Origin: Chloroflexota bacterium
GTDB taxonomy: Bacteria > Chloroflexota > Anaerolineae > Anaerolineales > UBA4823
Direction of reading: 5' to 3'
Length of the DNA stretch: 64,000 nt
Assembly (NCBI GenBank): GCA_020349245.1
Contig: CP070764.1
Coordinates: 1,078,817-1,142,816 of the forward strand
Position numbers and translations under genes: made by a program
Notes under the pieces: model-generated
What the model was told of the DNA's origin: nothing
Databases searched by the model: none
The model's input: only the letters and a program-made list of their open reading frames with translations
In this document: positions 36,601 through 45,824 of the stretch, one piece after another
How the letters are laid out: every line of letters starts with the position of its first letter
Numbering within the stretch: the first letter of the stretch is position 1

Positions 36601-37699
36601 GGAACGGCTTAGGAAATCAATTGAGCCAAAAAATCTCGCGCAACCTGATATAGATGAAATGGAGGTGGTTTGGGTTGGAGGAGAAGGCGGAATTGAGGTC
36701 GAATTATTAAGAGGTGAGAAGGTAGATTTTAGAGCCATACCCGCTGCGGGAGTTCACGGAGTTGGTTTGAATGCACTACCCGGAAATTTATGGAAGATAT
36801 TGAAAGGTTTTTTTGCCGCAAGGAAAATCATCAAGCAATTCTCCCCCAAGGTGATGTTCTTTACCGGGGGTTACCTTGCTGTCCCGGTTGCCATCGCTGG
36901 GCGCACATTTCTATCAAAGATGCAGAGACCAAGGATTTTGTTATATGTACCGGATATTGAACCAGGATTGGCGTTGAAAACCCTTTCAAATCTATCTGAT
37001 GAGATTGCCCTGACCGTAGAGGATTCCATGAAATATTTTGATTTTCGATCCAATCTGCATGTTACCGGTTATCCAGTTCGACCAAATCTGCGCGCATATT
37101 CACGTGAACAAGCTCAGCAGGAATTTAATTTATTACCTCATTTACCTACCTTATTGGTATTTGGGGGGAGTAAAGGGGCGCGATCGATTAACCGGGCACT
37201 GGCAGCAATTCTGCCGCAGTTGTTAATCGATATCCAGGTTATCCATATCAGCGGGCATCTTGATTGGGAAGAGATGGAATCCTTGAAAGAACAATTGCCC
37301 GATCCTATCCAGTCTCGCTACCATGTCTATGCATATCTTTATCAAGAAATGGATGCTGCCCTGAGCGCAGCTGACCTCGTGGTCTCAAGATCAGGTGCCT
37401 CAGTTCTGGGCGAATTTCCCTTGTTTGGATTACCAGCCATCTTGGTCCCTTATCCGCATGCATGGCGATACCAGGAAGTAAATGCCCGGTATCTCGAGGA
37501 GAACGGTGCTGCAGTGGTTCTCCAGGATGATGAACTCAACAATAAATTGTTAGCCACAATACAGGATTTGATCATGGATTTGGATAGAAGAAAGCGAATG
37601 GGTCAGACAATGACCAAGTTAGCAAATCCTCATGCTGCTGAAAATATTGCCGAGCTGATTTATGAGAGGACCTCATTGCCAGCTCCGGGAAGGATTTGA
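36518..37699 (+). CDS. murG: Lipid II synthase MurG
   Basis: A 393-residue GT28 glycosyltransferase adding GlcNAc to lipid I. It begins MRLLICAGGTGGGVYPALAV (donor/acceptor loop one) and has FTGGYLAVPVAIAG, VFGGSKGARSINRAL and SRSGASVLGEFPLFGLPAIL with PYPHAWRYQEVNA. A loop near residues 25-50 (EERLRKSIEPKN) is longer than usual. GAGAGGT precedes the ATG at 36518, which lies inside ftsW. Confidence 0.94.
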   Translation: MRLLICAGGTGGGVYPALAVLKALQDDEERLRKSIEPKNLAQPDIDEMEVVWVGGEGGIEVELLRGEKVDFRAIPAAGVHGVGLNALPGNLWKILKGFFAARKIIKQFSPKVMFFTGGYLAVPVAIAGRTFLSKMQRPRILLYVPDIEPGLALKTLSNLSDEIALTVEDSMKYFDFRSNLHVTGYPVRPNLRAYSREQAQQEFNLLPHLPTLLVFGGSKGARSINRALAAILPQLLIDIQVIHISGHLDWEEMESLKEQLPDPIQSRYHVYAYLYQEMDAALSAADLVVSRSGASVLGEFPLFGLPAILVPYPHAWRYQEVNARYLEENGAAVVLQDDELNNKLLATIQDLIMDLDRRKRMGQTMTKLANPHAAENIAELIYERTSLPAPGRI

Positions 37700-37702
37700 T
37701 CC

Positions 37703-38239
37703 ATGGTTAGCTTCACTGTCTTGTTTTGGCTTTTTGTAATCCTTTTTGCAATCATTGGTGCGATGCGCGGGTGGGCAAAGGAGATTTTGGTCACTTTCAG
37801 CGTGTTGCTGGCGGTTTTTATTATCGTGTTAATGGAGACCTATCTACCTTTATTATCACCAGATTCGGATATCAGCCAGGCGACAAGATTTTGGATTCAA
37901 ACAGGAGCAATTGGTTTACTTGTGTTTTTTGGTTACCAGACCCCAAATCTGCGGGCGATCGCGGGGCCGCGATTTGCCAGGGATAGGGTTCAGGATGTGC
38001 TCTTAGGATTGATCTTAGGTGCAGTTAATGGTTATTTGATCGTCGGTTCAATTTGGTTTTATATGTCAGAAAGCGGGTATCCTTTCCAACCTTATTTTGT
38101 ACCCCCTGATCCCAACACTGTCATGGGTCAGGCAGCACTGACTCTACTGGATAAAATGCCCCCTGTATTTCTGGTACCGCCCTGGATCTATTTTGCAGTT
38201 GCGGTCGCGTTTCTATTCGTCGTGGTGGTGTTCATCTAA
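37703..38239 (+). CDS. CvpA-like membrane protein
   Basis: A 178-residue, four-helix hydrophobic protein. GAMRGWAKEILVTFSVLLAV near the N terminus resembles the Gx2RGx2KE motif of CvpA/colicin V production proteins, and the RDRVQDVLLGLILGAVNGY segment the second CvpA-like helix pair. Family role is unclear; CvpA has been linked to envelope integrity. It is 3 nt after murG and its stop shares one base with the ATG of murC, so it is embedded in the dcw cluster. Confidence 0.65.
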   Translation: MVSFTVLFWLFVILFAIIGAMRGWAKEILVTFSVLLAVFIIVLMETYLPLLSPDSDISQATRFWIQTGAIGLLVFFGYQTPNLRAIAGPRFARDRVQDVLLGLILGAVNGYLIVGSIWFYMSESGYPFQPYFVPPDPNTVMGQAALTLLDKMPPVFLVPPWIYFAVAVAFLFVVVVFI

Positions 38240-39639
38240 TGGCGCAAGTCTATTTGATAGGAATTGGTGGCAGCGGTATGTCGGCAATCGCACGGATCTT
38301 GATAGAGCGTGGATACTCAGTCAGCGGCTCAGATCTGGAGTTGTCCTCTTTTACGAGGGAACTCCAGGATCTAGGAGCGAAGGTGAATATTGGCCACCGC
38401 CCGGAGCAGGTTTTTGGCGCAGAAGAGGTGGTCCGCTCATCTGCGGTTCCCGAGACGAATGTTGAAGTGCAAGCTGCGCTTTCCGCTGGTATACCGATCT
38501 ATAAACGCTCGGAATATATTGCTAAATTAATTGGGAATCGAACGGGAGTAGCCGTTGCGGGAACTCATGGAAAAACCACGACGACGGCAATGATCAGCTG
38601 GGTGTTAACCGCGCTGAAACAGGATCCTTCTTATATTATCGGCGGGGTTTCAAGAAATTTGAATAATAATGCTCATGCTGGTACCGGACCGGTGTTCGTG
38701 ATTGAAGCAGATGAATATGATTACATGTTTCTAGGCCTACGCCCAAACATAGCAGTAATTACGAATATTGAACATGATCATCCGGATTGTTTTCCCACAG
38801 CGGAAGATTTTTTCCAGGCTTTTGTTGATTTCGCTCATCAAATACCCCCAAATGGGATTTTGATTGTGTGTGCAGACGATGATGGTTGTTTGAGATTATC
38901 CGAGATGTCTAGGGAGTTTGACTGCCAGATCCTCACGTATGGGTTTGTGGATAACGAAAAACAGGTTTCTCCTGATTATTTTTGTACTGACGTATCGATG
39001 AATCAGCAGGGGGAATATCACTTTAGTTATTTCTTTGACAGAGATATTCTCGGGCGCGTCTCTCTCAGTGTACCTGGTATCCATAATGTCAGTAATGCGC
39101 TGGCAACATTGGCAGTTGCCCATCAGTTGGGGATCCCCGTCGAGCAAACTGGTCACGTGTTGGGAGATTACCTGGGCACAAGGAGGCGTTTCGAGCTGCG
39201 GGCTGAGGTTGCTGGAATTGCGATTATCGATGATTACGCCCACCATCCGACGGAGATACGGATGACTCTCGGTGCAGCCAGAAATCGTTATCCAGGTCGT
39301 CAATTGTGGGCAGTCTGGCAACCACACACGTATTCGAGAACGAAATCACTGTTCGAGGATTACTTGACTGCATTTCAACAAGCAGACCATGTGCTTGTTA
39401 CTGAGGTCTTTGCTTCAAGAGAACCTGTCAATACGAATTTCTCTTCACGCCAATTAGTATTATCCATGGATCACCCGGATGTACACTTCATTGCGAACAA
39501 TGGAGAGGTCGCAGAGTATCTGGTTAATCATTTGCATGCAGGTGATGTTTTATTGGTACTCTCAGCCGGCGACGCTTACCAGATCAGTGAAAAAGTGGTT
39601 GATTTATTATCAGTAAATGGGAATAAAAATTATGGTTGA
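38239..39639 (+). CDS. murC: UDP-MurNAc:L-alanine ligase MurC
   Basis: A 466-residue Mur ligase: YLIGIGGSGMSAIARILIER with the Rossmann loop, ATP site GTHGKTTTTAMISW, EADEYDYMFLGL, NIEHDHPDCF and IIDDYAHHPTEIRMTL. It adds the first residue, L-alanine, to UDP-MurNAc. It begins on the last base of the CvpA-like gene (TAATG). Confidence 0.97.
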   Translation: MAQVYLIGIGGSGMSAIARILIERGYSVSGSDLELSSFTRELQDLGAKVNIGHRPEQVFGAEEVVRSSAVPETNVEVQAALSAGIPIYKRSEYIAKLIGNRTGVAVAGTHGKTTTTAMISWVLTALKQDPSYIIGGVSRNLNNNAHAGTGPVFVIEADEYDYMFLGLRPNIAVITNIEHDHPDCFPTAEDFFQAFVDFAHQIPPNGILIVCADDDGCLRLSEMSREFDCQILTYGFVDNEKQVSPDYFCTDVSMNQQGEYHFSYFFDRDILGRVSLSVPGIHNVSNALATLAVAHQLGIPVEQTGHVLGDYLGTRRRFELRAEVAGIAIIDDYAHHPTEIRMTLGAARNRYPGRQLWAVWQPHTYSRTKSLFEDYLTAFQQADHVLVTEVFASREPVNTNFSSRQLVLSMDHPDVHFIANNGEVAEYLVNHLHAGDVLLVLSAGDAYQISEKVVDLLSVNGNKNYG

Positions 39640-39808
39640 CATGCTGATGACATCCGCTTCGATAACCAAGGAGCGTAATGCAGACCTTTCGAGAAATGGC
39701 AAGAGTGGTCCACCACAAAATACAAATTCCTTGTGGAAGTTCATCCATTTGTTAGTGAAGTCAAGTATTGATTTTTCCAAGCATTTTACTGGATCTGAAG
39801 CACGGTGA
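39632..39808 (+). CDS. Possible 58-codon coupled small ORF between murC and murB
   Basis: An ATG (39632) overlaps the end of murC and the TGA (39806-39808) overlaps the GTG of murB (GTGA), so the frame fills the gap exactly. The 58-residue product is hydrophilic with a central helix-like stretch and matches nothing I know. No ribosome site is seen. It may be chance; without it the 165-base gap is otherwise empty. Confidence 0.25.
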   Translation: MVDMLMTSASITKERNADLSRNGKSGPPQNTNSLWKFIHLLVKSSIDFSKHFTGSEAR

Positions 39809-40893
39809 TTACTAATCACGAGGTCCTCTTGGTGGACAGGGAAACTAGAGATAATCTGATGTCACATCCGTTTGATGCGCAAGAGATGAAAGAAACATTT
39901 GGCGCACTATTTGAGATAAATGTCTCGCTTGCCCGCTACACCTCCTCGCGTATTGGTGGATTAGCAGATGGCTTGCTGGTCGCAGAATCAATAGAGGACC
40001 TGGTTCGTATAGCCACATATCTCTGGGAGAAGGAGATTCCGTTTGTAATCCTTGGAGGAGGTTCCAATGTACTGGTGAGTGATTCTGGGGTACGCGGAAT
40101 CGTGCTCCTCAATCGAGCTCGACAGATTAGATTTCAAGAGGAAAACGATCCACCATTGGTTTGGGCAGCTTCCGGGACAAATTTCGGCCTCTTGGCTCGA
40201 CAGGCTGCAACTTTCGGTTTTAGTGGTTTGGAATGGGCTTCTGGTATTCCTGGCACCCTGGGTGGTGCAATTGTGGGAAATGCTGGGGCTCATGGCGGAG
40301 ATATCGCAGGTAACCTTCTGATGGCAGAAATCTTGCATCTTGAATATGCAGATAGGAGGTCAGCAAACGGCAATCCACCTTCAAGAGAGATTCGGCGAGA
40401 GAATTGGCCAACCGAGCAATTTGGTTTTGGCTACCGCTCGAGCAAATTAAAGCCAGCTGGACAGCCTCTTGGAGATGATGTGAGTCAAAAGGGGCGGATT
40501 GAAATTCGGCAACCTGAGTTTATTGTATTGGCCGGTTTACTCCAGCTGGTTCGCAGTTCAAAAGAACTCGTAGAGGGACGCCTGGAAGAATTGATCGCTC
40601 AGCGGAGATTGACGCAACCACCTGGAGCTAGCATGGGCTCGATGTTTAAGAATCCTAAAGGGGATTTTGCGGGTCGTTTAATTGAACAGGCTGGGTTGAA
40701 AGGAACTCGTGTGGGTGATGCTGCCATCAGCACACTGCACGCCAATTTCTTTATTAATTATGGGAATGCCTCTGCAGCTGATGTCTGGGATCTGATCAAT
40801 ATTGCCCGGAGTGTTGTTGCAAAGAAATTTGGAGTTGAATTGGAATTGGAAATTGAATTGATTGGCTCCTGGGGAGTCGATTACAGGTCATGA
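39805..40893 (+). CDS. murB: UDP-N-acetylenolpyruvoylglucosamine reductase MurB
   Basis: FAD enzyme that reduces UDP-GlcNAc-enolpyruvate to UDP-MurNAc. FAD-binding part: YTSSRIGGLADGLLV, FVILGGGSNVLVSDSGV and GLEWASGIPGTLGGAIVGN; then FGFGYRSSKLK and the catalytic Ser in ASMGSMFKNPKGD with a late Glu in the ELEIELIG end. 362 residues from GTG 39805, or 344 from ATG 39859 (MSHPFDAQEM), which is nearer the family start. ATGA overlap with ddl. Confidence 0.94.
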   Translation: MITNHEVLLVDRETRDNLMSHPFDAQEMKETFGALFEINVSLARYTSSRIGGLADGLLVAESIEDLVRIATYLWEKEIPFVILGGGSNVLVSDSGVRGIVLLNRARQIRFQEENDPPLVWAASGTNFGLLARQAATFGFSGLEWASGIPGTLGGAIVGNAGAHGGDIAGNLLMAEILHLEYADRRSANGNPPSREIRRENWPTEQFGFGYRSSKLKPAGQPLGDDVSQKGRIEIRQPEFIVLAGLLQLVRSSKELVEGRLEELIAQRRLTQPPGASMGSMFKNPKGDFAGRLIEQAGLKGTRVGDAAISTLHANFFINYGNASAADVWDLINIARSVVAKKFGVELELEIELIGSWGVDYRS

Positions 40894-42008
40894 GCGCGCA
40901 GAACTTGAGAGTTGGGCTTTTATTTGGAGGTCGATCTGGCGAACATGAAATTTCGCTTCTCTCAGCACGCTCCATTCTCTCCGCTTTGAATCCGACGAAA
41001 TACGAGGTGATTGAGATCGGTATAACCCATGAAGGCACTTGGCTGGTTGGTGAGGATATCCTGAATATCTTTAGCACTGGAACCCAATTGAGTAAACTCA
41101 CCGTTGCTACGCTGTTTGCCGATCCATCACGACAGGGAATTTATATATTCAAGGGTTCTGAGCAAGAACAAATAGTGGAACTGCTGACGAAACTAGATGT
41201 TGTTTTTCCCATTTTGCACGGGACATATGGCGAAGATGGCACCATTCAAGGATTATTGGAGCTCGCTGAAATTGCTTACGTTGGCGCAGGTGTTTTAGGA
41301 TCATCCGTTGGTATGGATAAAGGTATATTCCGGGATGTTATGCGGGCAAATGATATCCCCCAGGTGGATACGATTATCGTGCTCAGGAGAGATATCGAAA
41401 ACACGATGGATGAGGTTATAACGCAAGCAGAAGCACTCGCGCCATACCCCTTGTTTACCAAGCCTGCAAATTTAGGTTCATCTGTTGGAATTACAAAATG
41501 CATGAATAGATCGGATTTGGTCGAGGGTTTACTGGAATCTGCACGCTATGATCGGCGAGTCCTGGTCGAGAGGGGTATTCATGCTCGAGAGATCGAAGTC
41601 AGCGTTCTGGGCAATGAAGATCCGATTGCCTCAGTCCCCGGTGAAGTGGTACCTTCTGCGGATTTCTATTCCTACGAGGCGAAATACATTGACGATCGCT
41701 CTGATTTGTTAATCCCGGCCCCAATTCCTTTTGAAATCTCTCAGCAAGTCAGGAATCTAGCTGTGAGGGCATACCGAGCTGTTGATTGCGCAGGTATGGC
41801 GCGGGTAGACTTCCTTCTGGACAAGGACACCGGCGAATTGTTCTTGAACGAGATAAACACCATACCTGGCTTTACCAAGATCAGCATGTATCCCAAGCTC
41901 TGGGAAGCCAGTGGTCTAACTTATGAGGAGTTGGTGGACCGATTAATTGCGCTTGCTTTGGAGCGCAGATCGGAACGGGATAGGACAGAATGGCGTTACC
42001 AAGGATAA
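40890..42008 (+). CDS. ddl: D-alanine-D-alanine ligase
   Basis: A 372-residue ATP-grasp ligase: VGLLFGGRSGEHEISLLSAR, VFPILHGTYGEDGTIQGLLE, the FTKPANLGSSVGITK lysine loop and LFLNEINTIPGFTKISMYPK. It makes the D-Ala-D-Ala used by MurF. The length and the long middle insertion fit the Ddl form also found in VanA-like relatives; the Y/F position in the omega loop (DFYSYEAKY) with the following sequence argues for D-Ala-D-Ala specificity. Confidence 0.94.
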   Translation: MSAQNLRVGLLFGGRSGEHEISLLSARSILSALNPTKYEVIEIGITHEGTWLVGEDILNIFSTGTQLSKLTVATLFADPSRQGIYIFKGSEQEQIVELLTKLDVVFPILHGTYGEDGTIQGLLELAEIAYVGAGVLGSSVGMDKGIFRDVMRANDIPQVDTIIVLRRDIENTMDEVITQAEALAPYPLFTKPANLGSSVGITKCMNRSDLVEGLLESARYDRRVLVERGIHAREIEVSVLGNEDPIASVPGEVVPSADFYSYEAKYIDDRSDLLIPAPIPFEISQQVRNLAVRAYRAVDCAGMARVDFLLDKDTGELFLNEINTIPGFTKISMYPKLWEASGLTYEELVDRLIALALERRSERDRTEWRYQG

Positions 42009-42015
42009 ACATTGC

Positions 42016-43002
42016 ATGGTAGTAGAGGATAAACCAACGAGAGCAGAATTACTGCGAATGCAGCGTGAACAACGGGTGCGGAAACGCACACCGAGGGCTC
42101 GCCACCGCTCAGAGAGCAAAACTAGCAGCCACCTGCCGCCAGTGCTTGTGCGCGGCGGACTCGCGGCAACTGCTACCCAAACCCGGAGAAAAAGCAAAAA
42201 GAATCGGCGTCGCTTTGATATAGCTCTCAATGGACAAGGTGCGGAAATGCGGTTGCCCTCCATACCAATGGTTGGGATGAGCTGGCGGTTGTTATCCGCG
42301 GCTCTGGTTGCAGTTTTAGGTTTTCTCATTTATATGCTCTGGAGTTCGCCATTTTTCACCGTGCAATCGATAGATGTAGCCGGCTTGGCTCGACTGACGA
42401 ATGCAGAGATTGATTCTGTTGTAAATGTAATTGGGAATTCGATCATACATGTAGATCCTGAAGACATGGAACAAAAATTACAGGAAGCCTTCCCGGAATT
42501 GGTGAGTATATCTGTGGAAACTGATGTCCCGAACAAGGTGCTGATGAAGCTTGGAGAAAGGCAGCCTGTGCTTGCCTGGCAGCAGGATGGGCAGACTTTT
42601 TGGGTTGATGACCAGGGATTCGCCTTTCCAGCTCATGGGGAGGGTGGTCCAGGGATCACTGTTCAAGGGAGTAAATTACTATCAATCGCTCCCCCGGAAG
42701 CGGAAATGAGCGAAGAAGATGTGGACACTTTGCAAGCGCTTCCCAAGAGCTTGGTGGACGCCATTTTGATTCTCAGCCCCGAAGTACCTGAAAATACACC
42801 GATCGTTTTCGATAGCGAGCATGGATTGGGCTGGTTGGATCCAAGAGGATGGCAGGTATATTTTGGTAGCAGTGATGAAGATATGGCGGTAAAATTGAAA
42901 GTTTATTGGAAAACCTATAAACGTTTGAAGAAGGCAGGAATACAACCTGCATTGATCAGCGTGGAGTATGTCCACGCACCGTATTATCGCTTGGAGCGGT
43001 AA
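42016..43002 (+). CDS. ftsQ: Cell division protein FtsQ/DivIB
   Basis: A 328-residue bitopic protein. A long, very basic cytosolic N terminus (about 95 residues) precedes one transmembrane helix (LLSAALVAVLGFLIYMLW), a POTRA domain (FFTVQSIDVAGLARLTNAEI) and the FtsQ beta domain (LMKLGERQPVLAWQQDGQTF). FtsQ links FtsL/B to the divisome. Start 42016 has AAGGA 10 nt upstream. The basic cytosolic region is longer than in most FtsQ. Confidence 0.9.
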   Translation: MVVEDKPTRAELLRMQREQRVRKRTPRARHRSESKTSSHLPPVLVRGGLAATATQTRRKSKKNRRRFDIALNGQGAEMRLPSIPMVGMSWRLLSAALVAVLGFLIYMLWSSPFFTVQSIDVAGLARLTNAEIDSVVNVIGNSIIHVDPEDMEQKLQEAFPELVSISVETDVPNKVLMKLGERQPVLAWQQDGQTFWVDDQGFAFPAHGEGGPGITVQGSKLLSIAPPEAEMSEEDVDTLQALPKSLVDAILILSPEVPENTPIVFDSEHGLGWLDPRGWQVYFGSSDEDMAVKLKVYWKTYKRLKKAGIQPALISVEYVHAPYYRLER

Positions 43003-43005
43003 GAC

Positions 43006-44241
43006 ATGGATGAACCGATAATCGTTGGTGTTGATGTTGGGACAACTAAAGTCTGCACCCTGGTAGGGCGGGTAGAAGGGGAAGGGGTCCTGCGCATACT
43101 TGGAGTAGGCATCGAACCATCCCAAGGTATACGGAAAGGTGTTCCGGTGGATGTTCGAGCGCTGACTCAGGCTGTATCCCGCTCAATAGAGAAAGCTGAA
43201 CGTACTTCAGGGATGGAGATCACCTCAGCAGTTGTAAGCCTGGCGGGTTCCCAGGTCTCATCAGTTAACAGCCGGGGCGTGGTGGGTGTCTCGGGGAGAA
43301 CAATCGGTGAGGATGATGTGATTCGCTCAATGGAAGCGGCAAGAGCCGTGGCAATCCCGCATAATAGGGAGATCATCCACGTCATCCAGCGGGGCTTTAC
43401 GGTCGATGGTCAACCTGGGATTCGCATGCCGTTAGGTATGCATGGATACCGACTTGAGGTTGAAACCCACATCATCACAGTTGCCGCGTCGGCAGTTGAA
43501 AACCTGCGCAATTGTGTGCTTGAAGCCGGGGTCAATACCAGCCAGTTTGTCTTAAATCCCTTGGCTTCTGCTGAGGTAGTCCTCTCCGAGACAGAACGTG
43601 AAATGGGGGTGGTGGTATGCGACGTGGGAGGTGGAACGACTGACATGGCGATATTCATCGAAGGAGATGTCTGGCACACGATGGTACTGGGTGTTGGTGG
43701 AGATTTGATCACCTCGGATATCGCTCACGGGCTAAGGCTCCCGATCTCACAAGCGGAGGACATTAAGAAGCAGCATGGTTACGCAGTTGAATCCGAAGTT
43801 GGAGAGAATGAAGAGTTTCATGTTCGTCCATTTGGGGAAGAGATGCCCCTCCAGATCCGGCGGCGGGAACTTGCTTTGATCATCGAAGCTCGAGTCGAGG
43901 AGATATTTGGATTAGTTCTGCAGGAGATAAAGCGCTCTGGTTATGATGGTTTGCTTCCAGCCGGTATGGTCCTCACTGGGGGCTCCAGCAATTTACCGGG
44001 CATTCGTAATGTCGGTTCAAAAGTTCTCGGCTTACCAGTAAGAATAGGAAAGCCAGAAAACCTGGTAGGTATGACAGATAATTTGTATTCACCTGCCTTT
44101 TCAACCAGTGTTGGTTTATTGAAATGGCAAATGCTGATGACTGAGATCGGCGGGGAGACTCCACAGAGAATAATTCGCTCACAAGGAGGAGGTTTCGATT
44201 GGGAATATGTGAAAAGTTTAATCCGTCGCTTGTTTCCATAA
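43006..44241 (+). CDS. ftsA: Cell division protein FtsA
   Basis: A 411-residue actin-like ATPase. Phosphate loops IVGVDVGTTKVCTLVG and VVCDVGGGTTDMAIF, adenosine loop VLTGGSSNLPG, and the 1C domain between. The last residues, WEYVKSLIRRLFP, form the amphipathic membrane-targeting helix. FtsA tethers FtsZ to the membrane. It is 3 nt after ftsQ. Confidence 0.96.
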   Translation: MDEPIIVGVDVGTTKVCTLVGRVEGEGVLRILGVGIEPSQGIRKGVPVDVRALTQAVSRSIEKAERTSGMEITSAVVSLAGSQVSSVNSRGVVGVSGRTIGEDDVIRSMEAARAVAIPHNREIIHVIQRGFTVDGQPGIRMPLGMHGYRLEVETHIITVAASAVENLRNCVLEAGVNTSQFVLNPLASAEVVLSETEREMGVVVCDVGGGTTDMAIFIEGDVWHTMVLGVGGDLITSDIAHGLRLPISQAEDIKKQHGYAVESEVGENEEFHVRPFGEEMPLQIRRRELALIIEARVEEIFGLVLQEIKRSGYDGLLPAGMVLTGGSSNLPGIRNVGSKVLGLPVRIGKPENLVGMTDNLYSPAFSTSVGLLKWQMLMTEIGGETPQRIIRSQGGGFDWEYVKSLIRRLFP

Positions 44242-44327
44242 ATTTACAGTAAAAATCGGTCATTCTCAATTGTACTTATAGGAGAAGAAAAAATCTTATA
44301 CCACATGATTCGAAAGAGGAGTATCGT

Positions 44328-45467
44328 ATGAATGCTATGGTTAACCCCCCCAACCACGTTGAATCCTTCGCCAATATCAAGGTTGTTGGTGTTGGTGGAG
44401 GCGGATGCAATGCAGTAGATAGGATGATAGAGGAAGGATTACAAGGAGTCGAATTTGTTGCTGTTAATACTGATGCTCAGGCATTGATGTTGTCAAAGGC
44501 ACCCGTAAGGGTCCGGATTGGTGACAAATTAACCCGTGGTTTAGGTTCTGGTGGTGATCCAGGAGTCGGGCGCAAAGCTGGTGAGGAGTCAGCAGAAGAA
44601 TTATATGATGTCCTCCGAGGCGCAGATATGGTTTTCATCACCGGAGGTATGGGCGGCGGTACAGGGACTGGTGCCTGTCCAATCGTAGCCCAGATTGCCA
44701 AAGAAGTTGGTGCATTGACGATCGGTGTTGTAACTCGCCCCTTCACTTTTGAAGGTTCTCGGCGGATCCAATCTGCTGAAGGTGGAATCACCGAGCTCAA
44801 GGAAAAAGCGGATACCCTGATCGTGATTCCCAATGACCGCTTACTGCAGATCGTTGATAAGCGAGCGAACCTCCATGATGCCTTTAAAATGGCAGATGAC
44901 GTTCTTCGCCAAGGTGTGCAAGGGATTTCTGAACTGATCACAGTCCCAGGCTTGATCAACCTTGATTTTGCTGATGTCCGCACGATCATGTCCGAAGGCG
45001 GGGCAGCCTTGATGGCAGTCGGGAACGCAAAAGGTGATGAGCGAGCTCGAGAAGCCGCTGAGGAAGCCATTTCCAGCAAACTTTTGGATATCACAATTGA
45101 CGGTGCCCGCGGGATTCTGTTCAATGTCACTGGCGGCCCGGATTTGACTTTATTTGAAGTCAACCAAGCTGCCGCAATCATCAAGGAGACTGCTCACCCA
45201 GATGTCAACCTGATCTTCGGCGCAGTAATTGATCCTAACATGGGAGATGAACTTCGCATCACCGTGATTGCAACAGGTTTCGAACGGACCGGTATCCCAA
45301 GGCGGCTCTTGGAAAAACCTGCCGCACGGCGAGAGAATCAAACCTCACAGGTGATGGAAAACAGCGAGGTTTCAGTATCTTCAGGGAAACCTAACGATTT
45401 CCAGCCACGCACCTTTAATACCGAGGACCTGGATATACCGACCTTCCTAAGAAATCGTACCCGCTAA
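44328..45467 (+). CDS. ftsZ: Cell division GTPase FtsZ
   Basis: A 379-residue tubulin homologue: [20 protein letters not shown], the G-box [20 protein letters not shown], the T7 loop [15 protein letters not shown], a spacer from about residue 325, and the C-terminal peptide [13 protein letters not shown] that binds FtsA/SepF. GAGGAG (44313-44318) precedes the ATG. It closes the dcw cluster. Confidence 0.98.
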   Translation: MNAMVNPPNHVESFANIKVVGVGGGGCNAVDRMIEEGLQGVEFVAVNTDAQALMLSKAPVRVRIGDKLTRGLGSGGDPGVGRKAGEESAEELYDVLRGADMVFITGGMGGGTGTGACPIVAQIAKEVGALTIGVVTRPFTFEGSRRIQSAEGGITELKEKADTLIVIPNDRLLQIVDKRANLHDAFKMADDVLRQGVQGISELITVPGLINLDFADVRTIMSEGGAALMAVGNAKGDERAREAAEEAISSKLLDITIDGARGILFNVTGGPDLTLFEVNQAAAIIKETAHPDVNLIFGAVIDPNMGDELRITVIATGFERTGIPRRLLEKPAARRENQTSQVMENSEVSVSSGKPNDFQPRTFNTEDLDIPTFLRNRTR

Positions 45468-45616
45468 AGATTACCTTGGATGGGTTTTTGGTGGCATATA
45501 ATGATTTGACGATTCGCATATAATCTGCGAAGTATTTTTCGCGACAGTGAATGGGTAGTTTGATTATCCTAGGAAGATGGTCTTGTTGAAAGGCTCTGAC
45601 TCGAATCATGAAACTG

Positions 45617-45670
45617 CTCATCCCCTTCCCGGGCTTGCCTTCCCCTGGGAGGGGGATGAGTGAGGTTTTT
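45617..45670 (+). terminator. Long hairpin with T run downstream of ftsZ
   Basis: CTCATCCCCTTCCC (45617-45630) pairs with GGGAGGGGGATGAG (45647-45660), 14 pairs with one G-T, followed by GGTTTTT. It lies 150 bases after ftsZ and may terminate the dcw transcript. The bases between ftsZ and the hairpin hold nothing recognised. Confidence 0.65.
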
Positions 45671-45708
45671 GTGTTCAATATTTTAAGGTGAGATTAGACA
45701 AAACTACC

Positions 45709-45737
45709 TTGCAAATTAAACTCAGGTATGCTAGAAT
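45709..45737 (+). promoter_or_regulatory. Promoter of nrdR-nrdJ
   Basis: TTGCAA (45709-45714), 17-base spacer, TAGAAT (45732-45737). The -35 hexamer and spacing equal those of the mraZ promoter. Start of transcription would be near 45744, giving a leader of about 80 nt. Confidence 0.7.
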
Positions 45738-45780
45738 ACTTGCCCACCAACTGGCACATGTAGGGGTAAATTAAATAAAA

Positions 45781-45796
45781 CCGCCATATATGGCGG
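45781..45796 (+). promoter_or_regulatory. 16-base perfect palindrome, candidate NrdR box
   Basis: CCGCCATATATGGCGG is a perfect palindrome of NrdR-box length with the ATATAT centre and the C/G positions of the consensus ACACWATATATWGTGT, but G/C-rich arms. It is 28 bases before the nrdR ATG and downstream of the predicted start site. Only one copy is seen, whereas NrdR boxes usually come in pairs; a small mRNA hairpin is the alternative. Confidence 0.4.
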
Positions 45797-45824
45797 CAAC
45801 AATTGTTCTAATTAGGGTGTTTTG

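Noticed and set aside
44477-45184. A 235-codon minus-strand open frame opposite ftsZ
   Set aside because: It is the antisense of a strongly conserved gene with biased codons; no start signal or similarity.
45738-45824. Cobalamin riboswitch before nrdR-nrdJ
   Set aside because: The leader is only about 80 nt and shows no B12-box-like sequence; cobalamin riboswitches are about 200 nt.
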